From an uncultured Clostridia bacterium (GTDB lineage Bacteria > Bacillota_A > Clostridia > Oscillospirales > Oscillospiraceae): a stretch of 14,455 nt of DNA. The notes under the pieces were generated by a model that did no database searches, was not told the DNA's origin, and saw only the letters and a list, made by a program, of their open reading frames with translations. The stretch covers positions 1 through 14,455 of the forward strand of contig CAMJQX010000018.1 in NCBI GenBank assembly GCA_946408145.1. Direction: 5' to 3'. The position numbers and the translations under genes were made by a program. This document shows, one piece after another, positions 7,219 through 14,055 of this stretch; position 1 is the first letter of the stretch; every line of letters starts with the position of its first letter.

Positions 7219-8265
7219 ATGAAGAAAACCTTGGCATTCGCTCTCGTTCTGGTCATGATCCTCGCGCTCAGCCCCTTCGCCTGCGCTGAAGGCGAGACCG
7301 TCGTGGTCGACAAGCCGATGGAGTGGTCCTTCGCCTGCTCCGCGACCGACAACACCTGCTGGGCCGATATGGGCCGTCAGTTCGGCCAGTATCTGAGCGA
7401 CCGCACCGACGGTAAGATCACCGTCACCGTTTACGCGCAGGACCAGCTCACTGCCGGCAACCAGCAGGAGGGCATCCAGGCCGTTATCGACGGCTCCACC
7501 GACATGTGCGCGCACTCCAACCTGATCATGTCCGGTTTCGACCAGAGACTGAACGTCGTCTCCCTGCCCTTCATCTTCGAGTCCACCGATGACGTCGACG
7601 CTCTGCTCGGCGCCGGCGGCGCCGGCTACGAGGCGCTCGCCCCCATCGTCGAGGGCCTGGGCCTGCACCTGCTGGGCATTGCCGAGAACGGCTTCCGTCA
7701 TGTCACCAACAGCAAGCATGAGATCCACACCCCGGCCGACATGGTTGGCCTGAAGATCCGTATCCCCAACACCGCCGTTCTGACCTATGCCTACGGCGAC
7801 TGGGGCTCCAACTGGCAGATCGCCAACTGGGGCGAGGTTTACACCGCGCTGCAGCAGGGCACCTATGACGGCCAGGAGAACCCCCTGCCCACCGCCGACG
7901 GCGGCTCCATCAGCGACGTCCAGACCTTCTGCACCTACTGGACCGGCGTGTATGACTGCATCTTCTTCTGCATGAACCAGGATCTGTACGACTCCCTGTC
8001 TCCCGAGCTGCAGGCTCTGGTCGACGAGGCCGGTGCCTGGGCCGCCGCGCAGCAGCGCCAGCTCGAGCGTGAGGGCGACCAGGTCGTTATCGACAAGTGG
8101 ACCGAGGCCGGCGTCACCTTCACCTACCTGACCGAGGACGAGGTCAAGGCCTTCCAGGATGCCTCCGCCAACGTGGCCGACGAGTGGTCCGCCACCTGCG
8201 TGAAGGACTACGGCTTCTCCGAGGACGAGATGGCCAGCCTGATCGGCGTTTTCACCGGCAAGTAA
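7219..8265 (+). CDS. dctP: TRAP transporter substrate-binding protein (DctP family)
   Basis: A 348-residue extracytoplasmic binding protein. Residues 1-23 form a signal peptide (basic MKK, hydrophobic core, ACA before E24). The DctP core shows GLKIRIPN with R181, the arginine that usually salt-bridges a substrate carboxylate, then EVYTALQQGTYDGQENP (206-222), the family signature. W195, W199 and W204 around the pocket region are notable. Cys22 has no proper lipobox (PFAC), unlike most Gram-positive binding proteins, so anchoring is uncertain. The ATG at 7219 follows a perfect AGGAGG (7204-7209). The frame is open upstream to 7159, but the extra residues would spoil the signal peptide. The ligand is probably a small organic acid; its identity cannot be read here. 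A strong hairpin follows the stop. Confidence 0.94.
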   Translation: MKKTLAFALVLVMILALSPFACAEGETVVVDKPMEWSFACSATDNTCWADMGRQFGQYLSDRTDGKITVTVYAQDQLTAGNQQEGIQAVIDGSTDMCAHSNLIMSGFDQRLNVVSLPFIFESTDDVDALLGAGGAGYEALAPIVEGLGLHLLGIAENGFRHVTNSKHEIHTPADMVGLKIRIPNTAVLTYAYGDWGSNWQIANWGEVYTALQQGTYDGQENPLPTADGGSISDVQTFCTYWTGVYDCIFFCMNQDLYDSLSPELQALVDEAGAWAAAQQRQLEREGDQVVIDKWTEAGVTFTYLTEDEVKAFQDASANVADEWSATCVKDYGFSEDEMASLIGVFTGK

Positions 8266-8280
8266 TTCTTTGAAAAACGA

Positions 8281-8314
8281 GGAAATATGCCCTGCGAAAG
8301 CAGGGCATATTTCC
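8281..8314 (+). terminator. perfect 15-bp hairpin after dctP, partial terminator or mRNA end
   Basis: The arm at 8281-8295 pairs with 8300-8314 without mismatch around a GAAA tetraloop. The 3' arm ends ATATTTCC, and no U tract follows, so full termination is doubtful. It more likely gives partial termination or protects the 3' end of the TRAP message, letting some transcripts continue into the PPC-dehydrogenase genes. Confidence 0.6.
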
Positions 8315-8322
8315 CACTGTGC

Positions 8323-8335
8323 TTGGTAGGACCAA
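8323..8335 (+). promoter_or_regulatory. GntR (FCD) operator candidate, copy 2
   Basis: The same 13-base palindrome as at 5258-5270, TTGGTAGGACCAA, in the 97 bases between dctP and the PPC gene. The flanks differ, so only the core is conserved, as expected for a protein-binding site rather than a duplication. I see no convincing promoter here (the best is a weak TACCAT at 8338-8343), so it may act as a roadblock to read-through or serve a promoter I missed. Confidence 0.7.
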
Positions 8336-8362
8336 CATACCATTCGCATAGGAGAGGATACC

Positions 8363-8839
8363 ATGAGCGAACAACTGAGCGCCGCCGAGGGCAGGCTCGG
8401 ACGCGTGGTCGTCCTGCGCCTCAAGCCGGGCGATGATCTGCTCGACGGCCTCCAGGCGGCCTGCGAGCGCTTCGGGATCCACAACGGCGTGATCCTCAGC
8501 GGCATCGGGAGCCTGGGCTGCGTACGCTTCTGCGACGTCGAAGCGCTGCCGGAGAAAAAATGCGGCTACGGCTACGGCCGGATCCTCGCGCTCGACGACA
8601 CGATCGAGCTGACCGGCGCGAGCGGCGTCATCTGCAGCGACGAGGAAAACCGGATCAATCTCCATGTCCACATCTGCCTGAGCGACAAGACCGGGAAAGC
8701 CTACGGCGGGCATCTGGTCCAGGGCACGAAGGTGCTGATGACGGCGGACTTCGTCCTGGGCGAGATCGAAGGGATCGACATGCGGCGGGAATACGACCCG
8801 GAGACGGACGTCTATCTCCTCTCGCCGCGGCAGAAATAA
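8363..8839 (+). CDS. PPC/DUF296 domain protein
   Basis: This 158-residue single-domain protein belongs to the PPC fold (plant and prokaryote conserved, DUF296). It contains GIHNGVILSGIGSLG (38-52), an ELTGASG strand (82-88), and the HVH...GGH pattern with H101, H103 and H117, the putative metal-binding histidines of bacterial members. In plants the domain occurs with AT-hooks; bacterial versions have no settled function. There is no AT-hook or signal peptide. AGGAGAGG lies 5 bases before the ATG at 8363. It is the first gene after the second operator and stands 82 bases before E1 alpha, so it probably shares their regulation. A regulatory or metal-handling role for the complex is guesswork. 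Confidence 0.85.
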   Translation: MSEQLSAAEGRLGRVVVLRLKPGDDLLDGLQAACERFGIHNGVILSGIGSLGCVRFCDVEALPEKKCGYGYGRILALDDTIELTGASGVICSDEENRINLHVHICLSDKTGKAYGGHLVQGTKVLMTADFVLGEIEGIDMRREYDPETDVYLLSPRQK

Positions 8840-8860
8840 CGAATTACGGCGATCCGCGGA

Positions 8861-8880
8861 CGCCGCCCCGCGGGGCGGTG
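8861..8880 (+). other. GC-rich hairpin between the PPC gene and E1 alpha
   Basis: Bases 8863-8878 form a perfect palindrome (CCGCCCCG/CGGGGCGG), extended by a G-U and a C-G pair to 8861-8880. As RNA it folds to an 8-bp stem with a CGCG loop. No U run follows, so it is not an intrinsic terminator. It may be an mRNA processing or stability stem that separates expression of PPC from that of the dehydrogenase subunits. Confidence 0.4.
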
Positions 8881-8921
8881 CCGCATAACATTTCTACAAA
8901 TTCAAGAAAGGTGTGAGAACA

Positions 8922-9896
8922 TTGCCTGAAGCTGTCAGCAGAGAGCAAGCAAGAAAGTTCTATGAGACCATGTGCACGATCCGCTGCTTCGAGGAATCCG
9001 TGAAGAAGGACTTCCTCAACGGCGAGATCCCCGGTTTCGTCCATCTGTATATCGGCGAGGAAGCGATCGGCACCGGCATCTGCGCCGCGCTGCGCGACAC
9101 CGACCTCATTGAGAGCACCCACCGCGGCCACGGCCACTGCATCGCCAAGGGCGCGGACGTCAACAAGATGATGGCCGAGATCTTCGGCAAGAAGGACGGC
9201 CTGTGCCACGGCAAGGGCGGCAGCATGCACATCGCGGACTTCTCCGTCGGCATGCTCGGCGCCAACGGCGTTGTCGGCGGCGGCTACAACCTGGCCACCG
9301 GCGCGGCGCTTGCCAACAAGATGGTCCTCAAGAACGACACGGTCTCCGTCGTCTTCTTCGGCGACGGCGCCTCCAACCGCGGCACCTTCCATGAGGCGGC
9401 CAACGTCGCGGCGGCCTGGAAGCTGCCGGTCATCTTCGTCAACGAGATGAACTGCTGGGCCTCCACCACGCCCTACCGCACCACCACCGCCGTGGAGAAC
9501 ATCTCCGACCGCGCCAAGGGCTACAACATGCCCGGCGTGATCGTGGACGGCCAGAACGTTTTCGAGGTGTATCAGGCGGCCGTCGAGGCCGTCGCGCGCG
9601 CCCGCCGCGGCGAGGGCCCGACCTTCATCGAGGCCAAGACCTACCGCATCGAGGGCCACTTCGTCGGCGACCCCGAGCACTACCGCAAAAAAGAGGAGAC
9701 CATGGAGATCTTCCACCGCACCGATCCCCTCAAGCTCTTCAAGACCCAGTGCCCCGAGGGCATGGTTTTCGAGCAGGAAGAGCTGGACGGCATCCTTACC
9801 GCCGCGCGCGAGAAGATCGCCAAAGCGAAGGAATACGCCGTCAGCTGCGAGTACCCGGATCCCTCCGAGTATCTCACGGACGTCTACGCTGAATAA
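8922..9896 (+). CDS. acoA: thiamine-diphosphate-dependent dehydrogenase E1 alpha (AcoA/PdhA type)
   Basis: This 324-residue subunit binds thiamine diphosphate and, with E1 beta, decarboxylates or cleaves the substrate. Visible are THRGHGH (66-72), the ThDP motif GDGASN (147-152) ending at N177, and the loop YRIEGHFVGDPEHYR (241-255). The motif end reads NEMNCWAST instead of the usual ENNxYGxS, which may affect substrate choice. The length fits short aco-type E1 alpha rather than longer pyruvate forms. Start choice: a GTG at 8913 lies on top of the ribosome binding site AAGAAAGG, while the TTG at 8922 is 10 bases downstream of it, so TTG is preferred. Acetoin, pyruvate and branched 2-oxo acids all remain possible substrates. 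E1 beta starts 14 bases after the stop. Confidence 0.92.
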   Translation: MPEAVSREQARKFYETMCTIRCFEESVKKDFLNGEIPGFVHLYIGEEAIGTGICAALRDTDLIESTHRGHGHCIAKGADVNKMMAEIFGKKDGLCHGKGGSMHIADFSVGMLGANGVVGGGYNLATGAALANKMVLKNDTVSVVFFGDGASNRGTFHEAANVAAAWKLPVIFVNEMNCWASTTPYRTTTAVENISDRAKGYNMPGVIVDGQNVFEVYQAAVEAVARARRGEGPTFIEAKTYRIEGHFVGDPEHYRKKEETMEIFHRTDPLKLFKTQCPEGMVFEQEELDGILTAAREKIAKAKEYAVSCEYPDPSEYLTDVYAE

Positions 9897-9910
9897 GGGA
9901 GGTGCGAGCA

Positions 9911-10885
9911 ATGCGTAAAATCACTTTTTCGGAAGCTACCCGCGAGGCCATGGCCGAGGAGATGGAAAAGTACCCGGAATGCTTCGTCATGGGTGAGGAT
10001 ATTGCCCGCCAGGGCGGCATCTTCGGCCAGTTCAAGGATCTGCCCAAGCAGTTCCCCGGCCGCGTGATCGACACCCCCATTTCCGAGACCTTCATCGTCG
10101 GCGGCGGCGTCGGCGCGGCGCTGGCCGGCGCGCGTCCCGTGGTCGACATGCACTTTGCCGACTTCATCGGCGTGTGCATGGACGAGGTCTTCAACCAGAT
10201 GGCCAAGGTCCGCTACATGTTCGGCGGCCAGGCGCGCATCCCCCTGGTGCTGCGCGCGCCCGACGGTCTGGCCGGCGGCGGCGCCGCCCAGCACTCCCAG
10301 AGCGTGGAGAGCTGGTTCATCCACATCCCCGGCATCAAGGTCGTGGCGCCCTCCAATCCCTACGACGCCAAGATGGTGCTGAAGGCCGCCATCGAGAGCG
10401 ACGACCCCGTGCTGTATTTTGAGAACAAGGTCCTCTACAAGGAGACCGGCGAGGTCCCCGAGAAGGAGGACGAGGTCCCCTATGAGATCGGCAAGGCCCG
10501 CGTCGAGCGCGAGGGCAAGGACGTCACCATCGTCTCCTACTCTATCGGCATGAAGAACGCCCGTGCCGCGGCGGATCTGCTGGCCAAGGACGGCATCGAG
10601 GCGGAGGTCGTCGACCTCATCACCCTCTCCCCCTGGGACAAGGAGACCGTCATCAACTCCGTGAAGAAGACCCACCGCCTCTGCCTCGTCTCCGAGTGCG
10701 TCAAGCAGGGCGGCGCGCTGGCCGAGGTCGCGGCCGTCGTGGCCGAGGAGGCGCTCGAGTATCTGGACGCCCCGATCCTCCGCTACGGCGCCCCCTTCAC
10801 GCCCATCCCCTTTGCGCCGACGCTCGAGAAGATGTACCGCGTCTATCCCGAGGACCTGGTCAAGGGCATCAAGGGCGTGCTGTAA
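9911..10885 (+). CDS. acoB: 2-oxo acid/acetoin dehydrogenase E1 beta subunit
   Basis: A transketolase-like E1 beta of 324 residues, the normal size. Family stretches are MGEDIARQGGIFGQF (27-41), RVIDTPISETF (51-61), the potassium and cofactor region GARPVVDMHFADF, AAQHSQSVESW in the middle and GAPFTPIPFAP near the C terminus. It pairs with E1 alpha as an alpha2beta2 heterotetramer that acts on the substrate with thiamine diphosphate. The ATG at 9911 is 6 bases after AGGGAGGTG; a GTG at 9902 lies inside that site and is rejected. E1 alpha ends 14 bases upstream and E2 begins 24 bases downstream, each with its own strong ribosome binding site. Sequence alone does not separate acetoin from 2-oxo acid specificity. 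Confidence 0.93.
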   Translation: MRKITFSEATREAMAEEMEKYPECFVMGEDIARQGGIFGQFKDLPKQFPGRVIDTPISETFIVGGGVGAALAGARPVVDMHFADFIGVCMDEVFNQMAKVRYMFGGQARIPLVLRAPDGLAGGGAAQHSQSVESWFIHIPGIKVVAPSNPYDAKMVLKAAIESDDPVLYFENKVLYKETGEVPEKEDEVPYEIGKARVEREGKDVTIVSYSIGMKNARAAADLLAKDGIEAEVVDLITLSPWDKETVINSVKKTHRLCLVSECVKQGGALAEVAAVVAEEALEYLDAPILRYGAPFTPIPFAPTLEKMYRVYPEDLVKGIKGVL

Positions 10886-10909
10886 GCGCAGCGGCTAAGG
10901 AGGACAGAG

Positions 10910-12235
10910 ATGGCAACTGAAATACTGATGCCCAAGCTCGGTCTGACCATGACCGAAGGCACCATCGACGAGTGGAAGAAAAAAGAGGGCGACAGCGTCA
11001 GCAAGGGCGAGATCCTCTTCTCCGTCGCGACCGACAAGCTCACAAACGACGTCGAGGCGGAGGAGGACGGCGTGCTGCTGAAGATCCTCGTCCCCGAAGG
11101 GGAGACGGTCCCCTGCAAGGCGCTGATCGGCTGGCTCGGCGCGGCGGGCGAAGCGCTGCCCGACGCCGCCGGACAGGCTGCCTCCGCCCCGGCCCCGGCC
11201 GAAGCGGACGCGCCTGCGGCCGCCGCTGCCGCGGCTCCCGCGAAGGCGTCCGGCGCCTATGTCCCGGCGACGCCTTACGCCAAGAAGCTGGCGAAGGAGA
11301 AGGGCTTTGACCTCGGACAGATCCCCGCGACGGGCTACAAGGGCGTCGTGGTGGCGAAGGACGTGCTCGGCTTCACGCCGGCCGCGGCCCCGGCGGCTCC
11401 CGCCGCTCCCGCGGTGAAAGCCTCCCCGCTGGCCGAGAAGCTGGCGGCCGACCTCGGCATCGAGCTCGGCGCGCTCAACGCGCACGGGCGCGTGCTGGCG
11501 CAGGACATCCTCGCCTATCTCGAGAACACCCGCGAGAAGACCGAGGGCGGCGAAGCGGCGCGCGAGGAAGTCAAGCCCATGAGCGGCATGCGCAAGGCCA
11601 TTGCGCGCAACATGCTCGCCTCGGTGCAGACCTCCCCGACCGTCACCTTCAATCTCAGCGTCGACATGAGCGAGATGAAGCGCTACCGCGAGCAGCTCAA
11701 GGCGAAGGAGATCAAGGTCAGCTACACCGATCTGCTGGTCAAGTTCGTCGCGAAGGCCCTGACGGAGTTCCCGCTGCTCAACTGCTCCGTCGAAGACAAC
11801 AAGATCGTCTACAAGCACTATGTCAACATGGGCGTGGCCGTCGCGCTCGACAACGGCCTGCTCGTGCCCAACATCGCCGACGCCGACAAGAAGAGCCTCA
11901 CCGAGATCTCCGCGGAGGTCAAGGAGCTGGCGAAGCTCGCGCGCGAGGGCAAGCTCCCGCCCGAGAAGCTCCGCGGCGGCACCTTCACGATCACGAACCT
12001 CGGCATGTACGGGATCGAGAGCTTTACGCCCATCATCAACCAGCCCGAGGTCGCGATCCTCGGCGTGAACACCATGGAGGACAAGGTCGTCGTGCGAAAC
12101 GGCGAGATGGTCATCCGCCCGATGATGAACCTCAGCCTCACCGCCGACCACCGGGTGGTCGACGGCTCGGTGGCCGCGCAGTTCCTGCAGCGGGTGAAGA
12201 GCCTGCTGGAGAACCCCGCACTGATGCTGGCCTAA
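10910..12235 (+). CDS. acoC: dihydrolipoamide acyltransferase E2 with lipoyl domain and two E3/E1-binding domains
   Basis: The 441-residue core subunit transfers the acyl group from lipoate to CoA. Domains: lipoyl domain 1-84 with lipoyl-lysine K43 in ATDKLTND; an Ala/Pro linker (85-115); a peripheral-subunit-binding domain at about 117-155 (ATPYAKKLAKEKG); a second Ala/Pro linker; a second such domain at about 171-205 (ASPLAEKLAADLG); and the catalytic domain from about 221, with H414-RVV-D418-G as active site and NLGMYGIESFTPIINQPE (363-380) typical of pyruvate/acetoin acyltransferases. Two binding domains are unusual; most bacterial E2 proteins have one. A strong AAGGAGG (10897-10903) lies before the ATG. 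The lipoyl domain is nearly duplicated at the start of the next gene. LplA, encoded at 2689-3687, is the likely modifying enzyme. Confidence 0.94.
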   Translation: MATEILMPKLGLTMTEGTIDEWKKKEGDSVSKGEILFSVATDKLTNDVEAEEDGVLLKILVPEGETVPCKALIGWLGAAGEALPDAAGQAASAPAPAEADAPAAAAAAAPAKASGAYVPATPYAKKLAKEKGFDLGQIPATGYKGVVVAKDVLGFTPAAAPAAPAAPAVKASPLAEKLAADLGIELGALNAHGRVLAQDILAYLENTREKTEGGEAAREEVKPMSGMRKAIARNMLASVQTSPTVTFNLSVDMSEMKRYREQLKAKEIKVSYTDLLVKFVAKALTEFPLLNCSVEDNKIVYKHYVNMGVAVALDNGLLVPNIADADKKSLTEISAEVKELAKLAREGKLPPEKLRGGTFTITNLGMYGIESFTPIINQPEVAILGVNTMEDKVVVRNGEMVIRPMMNLSLTADHRVVDGSVAAQFLQRVKSLLENPALMLA

Positions 12236-12251
12236 GGAGAGGATAGAGAAG

Positions 12252-12503
12252 ATGGCAACTGAAATACTGATGCCCAAGCTCGGCCTGACCATGACCGAGG
12301 GGACCATTGACGAATGGAAAAAGAAGGTCGGCGACACGGTGCAGAAGGGGGAGATCCTCTTCTCCGTCGCGACCGACAAGCTCACCAACGACGTGGAGGC
12401 CGAGGAGGACGGCGTGCTGCTGAAGATCCTCGTCCCCGCCGGCGAGACCATCGCCTGCAAGACCCGCATCGGCTGGCTCGGCGCGGCCGGCGAGGCCGTG
12501 CCG
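12252..12503 (+). repeat. second copy of the lipoyl-domain coding segment (first copy 10910-11161)
   Basis: The first 84 codons of E3 repeat those of E2: 75 of 84 residues are identical, and all of 32-62 are, including K43. The DNA is also close, with the first 32 bases of each gene the same. Differences are at residues 26, 29, 31, 63, 67, 68, 71, 72 and 83. Similarity stops at the Ala/Pro linkers, so the unit is exactly one domain. Confidence 0.9.
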
Positions 12504-13952
12504 GAGGGAGACGCGGCGCCCGTCGCCGCGGCGGCCCCAGCGGCCCCCGCCGAGGCAAAGGCCGAGAGCGGCTCCGTGCTGGTGATCGGCGGCGGCCCCG
12601 GCGGCTATGTCGCCGCCATCCGCGCCGCGCAGCTCGGCGCGAAGGTGACGGTCATCGAGAAGGACAAGGTCGGCGGCACCTGCCTCAACCGCGGCTGCAT
12701 GCCGACGAAGGCCATGCTCCACAGCTCGGAGATCTACGAGGCGGCGACAAACAGCGCCGGCATCGGCATCATCGGCAGAGACGTTCAGGTCGACTGGGGG
12801 AAGGTGCAGGGCTTCCGCGCCGCCACGGTCGAGCGCCTGACCTCCGGCGTGCGCGCGCTCTTCAAGGCCAACAAGGTCAAGCTCGTCGAGGGCGAGGCCG
12901 TCTTCACCGGACCGAAGACCGTCGCCGTCGGCGGCGAGAGCTATACCGCCGACAAGCTGATCATCGCCGCCGGCTCCTATCCTATCATCCCGGGCATCCC
13001 CGGCGTGAAGGAGAGCAAAGCCGTCATCGACTCCACCGGCTGCCTCGAGCTGGATCACATCCCCGAGAGCCTGCTGGTGATCGGCGGCGGCGTGATCGGC
13101 CTCGAGCTCGGCAGCGTGTACCGCCGCTACGGCACGAAGGTCACGGTCGTCGAGATGATGCCGCGGCTCCTGCCGCTGATGGACGGGGAGCTCACCGGTC
13201 TCCTGCAGGCCAAGCTCGCGGGCGAGGGCATGGAGATCCTCACAAGCTCGCAGGTCCAGTCCGTTGCCGACACCGACAAGGGCGCGAAAGTAACGGTCAA
13301 GACCCCCGAGGGCGAGAAGCTCTTCGAGGTCGAGAAGATCCTGCTCTGCGTCGGCCGCGGCCCCGCCACGGCGGGCCTCGGGCTCGACAAGGCCGGGATC
13401 GCGGTGGAGAAGGGCTTCATCCGGACCAATGAGAGGATGGAGACCAATGTCCCCGGCGTCTACGCGATCGGCGACTGCACGGGCAAGCTGATGCTGGCCC
13501 ACGCCGCGATGGCGATGGGCGAGTGCGCGGCGGAGAACGCCATGGGCGGCAGCCGCGAATTCCGCCCGGAGCAGAGCCCGTCCTGCGCCTATGTCGGCCC
13601 GGAGTTCGCCGGCGTCGGCTTCACCGAGGAGCAGGCGAAGGAGCTCGGGCTCGACTACAAGGTGGGCAAGTTCCCGACCAGCGGCAACGGCCGCAGCCTC
13701 GTGGCCGGCCACACCGACGGCATGATCAAGATCCTCGCCGGCAGCAAGTACGGCGAGATCCTGGGCGTGCACATCCTGGCCCCGAGCGCGACGGAGCTGA
13801 TCGAGGAGGCGGCGCTGGCCATCCGGCTCGAAGCCACCCTCGAGGAGTTCACGAGCACGATCCACTGCCATCCGACGGTGGCCGAGGCCGTGCGCGAGTG
13901 CGCCCTCGCCGTCGACAGAAAGGCGATCCATATCCCGAACAAGAAGAAATAA
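12252..13952 (+). CDS. lpdA: dihydrolipoyl dehydrogenase E3 with N-terminal lipoyl domain
   Basis: This 566-residue flavoprotein reoxidises dihydrolipoate and makes NADH. Residues 1-84 are a lipoyl domain with K43, followed by an Ala/Pro linker (85-105). The E3 body starts at about 107: FAD motif GGGPGG (113-118), redox disulfide C144-C149 in GGTCLNRGCMPTK, NAD motif GGGVIG (278-283) with E301 after beta-2, second FAD motif at about 405-411 (AIGDCTG), and the base pair H540-PTVA-E545 near the C terminus. The lipoyl extension makes it about 100 residues longer than plain E3 (about 460-470) and is known from some bacterial acetoin and pyruvate complexes. The ATG is preceded by AAGGAGAGG. E2 ends 16 bases upstream, making this the last gene of the operon. 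Confidence 0.95.
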   Translation: MATEILMPKLGLTMTEGTIDEWKKKVGDTVQKGEILFSVATDKLTNDVEAEEDGVLLKILVPAGETIACKTRIGWLGAAGEAVPEGDAAPVAAAAPAAPAEAKAESGSVLVIGGGPGGYVAAIRAAQLGAKVTVIEKDKVGGTCLNRGCMPTKAMLHSSEIYEAATNSAGIGIIGRDVQVDWGKVQGFRAATVERLTSGVRALFKANKVKLVEGEAVFTGPKTVAVGGESYTADKLIIAAGSYPIIPGIPGVKESKAVIDSTGCLELDHIPESLLVIGGGVIGLELGSVYRRYGTKVTVVEMMPRLLPLMDGELTGLLQAKLAGEGMEILTSSQVQSVADTDKGAKVTVKTPEGEKLFEVEKILLCVGRGPATAGLGLDKAGIAVEKGFIRTNERMETNVPGVYAIGDCTGKLMLAHAAMAMGECAAENAMGGSREFRPEQSPSCAYVGPEFAGVGFTEEQAKELGLDYKVGKFPTSGNGRSLVAGHTDGMIKILAGSKYGEILGVHILAPSATELIEEAALAIRLEATLEEFTSTIHCHPTVAEAVRECALAVDRKAIHIPNKKK

Positions 13953-13970
13953 TCATCGGAACACAAAAAA

Positions 13971-14000
13971 GGGGCGGCGAAGCTTTTGCTTCGCCGCCTC
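13971..14000 (-). terminator. 13-bp hairpin, a better intrinsic terminator on the minus strand
   Basis: The arm at 13971-13983 pairs with 13988-14000 (one G-U) around TTTT. On the plus strand it is preceded by AAAAAA (13965-13970) and has no U tract after it. On the minus strand the same hairpin is followed by TTTTTT, the proper terminator layout. It may still slow or end the dehydrogenase operon, 18 bases after its stop, but the polarity suits transcription coming from the right. Confidence 0.6.
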
Positions 14001-14033
14001 GGACTATGGACAAGCCCCCAAAGTCTGTCATTG

Positions 14034-14055
14034 CGCGCCAGTGCGCACTGGCGCG
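14034..14055. repeat. 22-bp perfect palindrome
   Basis: CGCGCCAGTGC is followed directly by its reverse complement, with no spacer. The outer CATT and AATG (14029-14032, 14058-14061) extend the symmetry imperfectly. No gene flanks it on the right. The sequence GCCAGTG...CACTGGC recurs as a hairpin at 14253-14270, suggesting a dispersed repeat family rather than an operator. Confidence 0.6.

Noticed and set aside
8266..8362. A sigma-54 (-24/-12) promoter of the kind used by AcoR-controlled acetoin operons
   Set aside because: I saw no GG-N10-GC element with TGGCAC-N5-TTGC shape before the PPC or E1 alpha genes, and no AcoR-like regulator in the window.
12138..13931. Minus-strand open frame of 597 codons opposite E3, and a 524-codon one at 10895-12469 opposite E2
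   Set aside because: Both are mirror images of well-defined enzymes. Their shared start sequences only reflect the duplicated lipoyl coding segment on the other strand.
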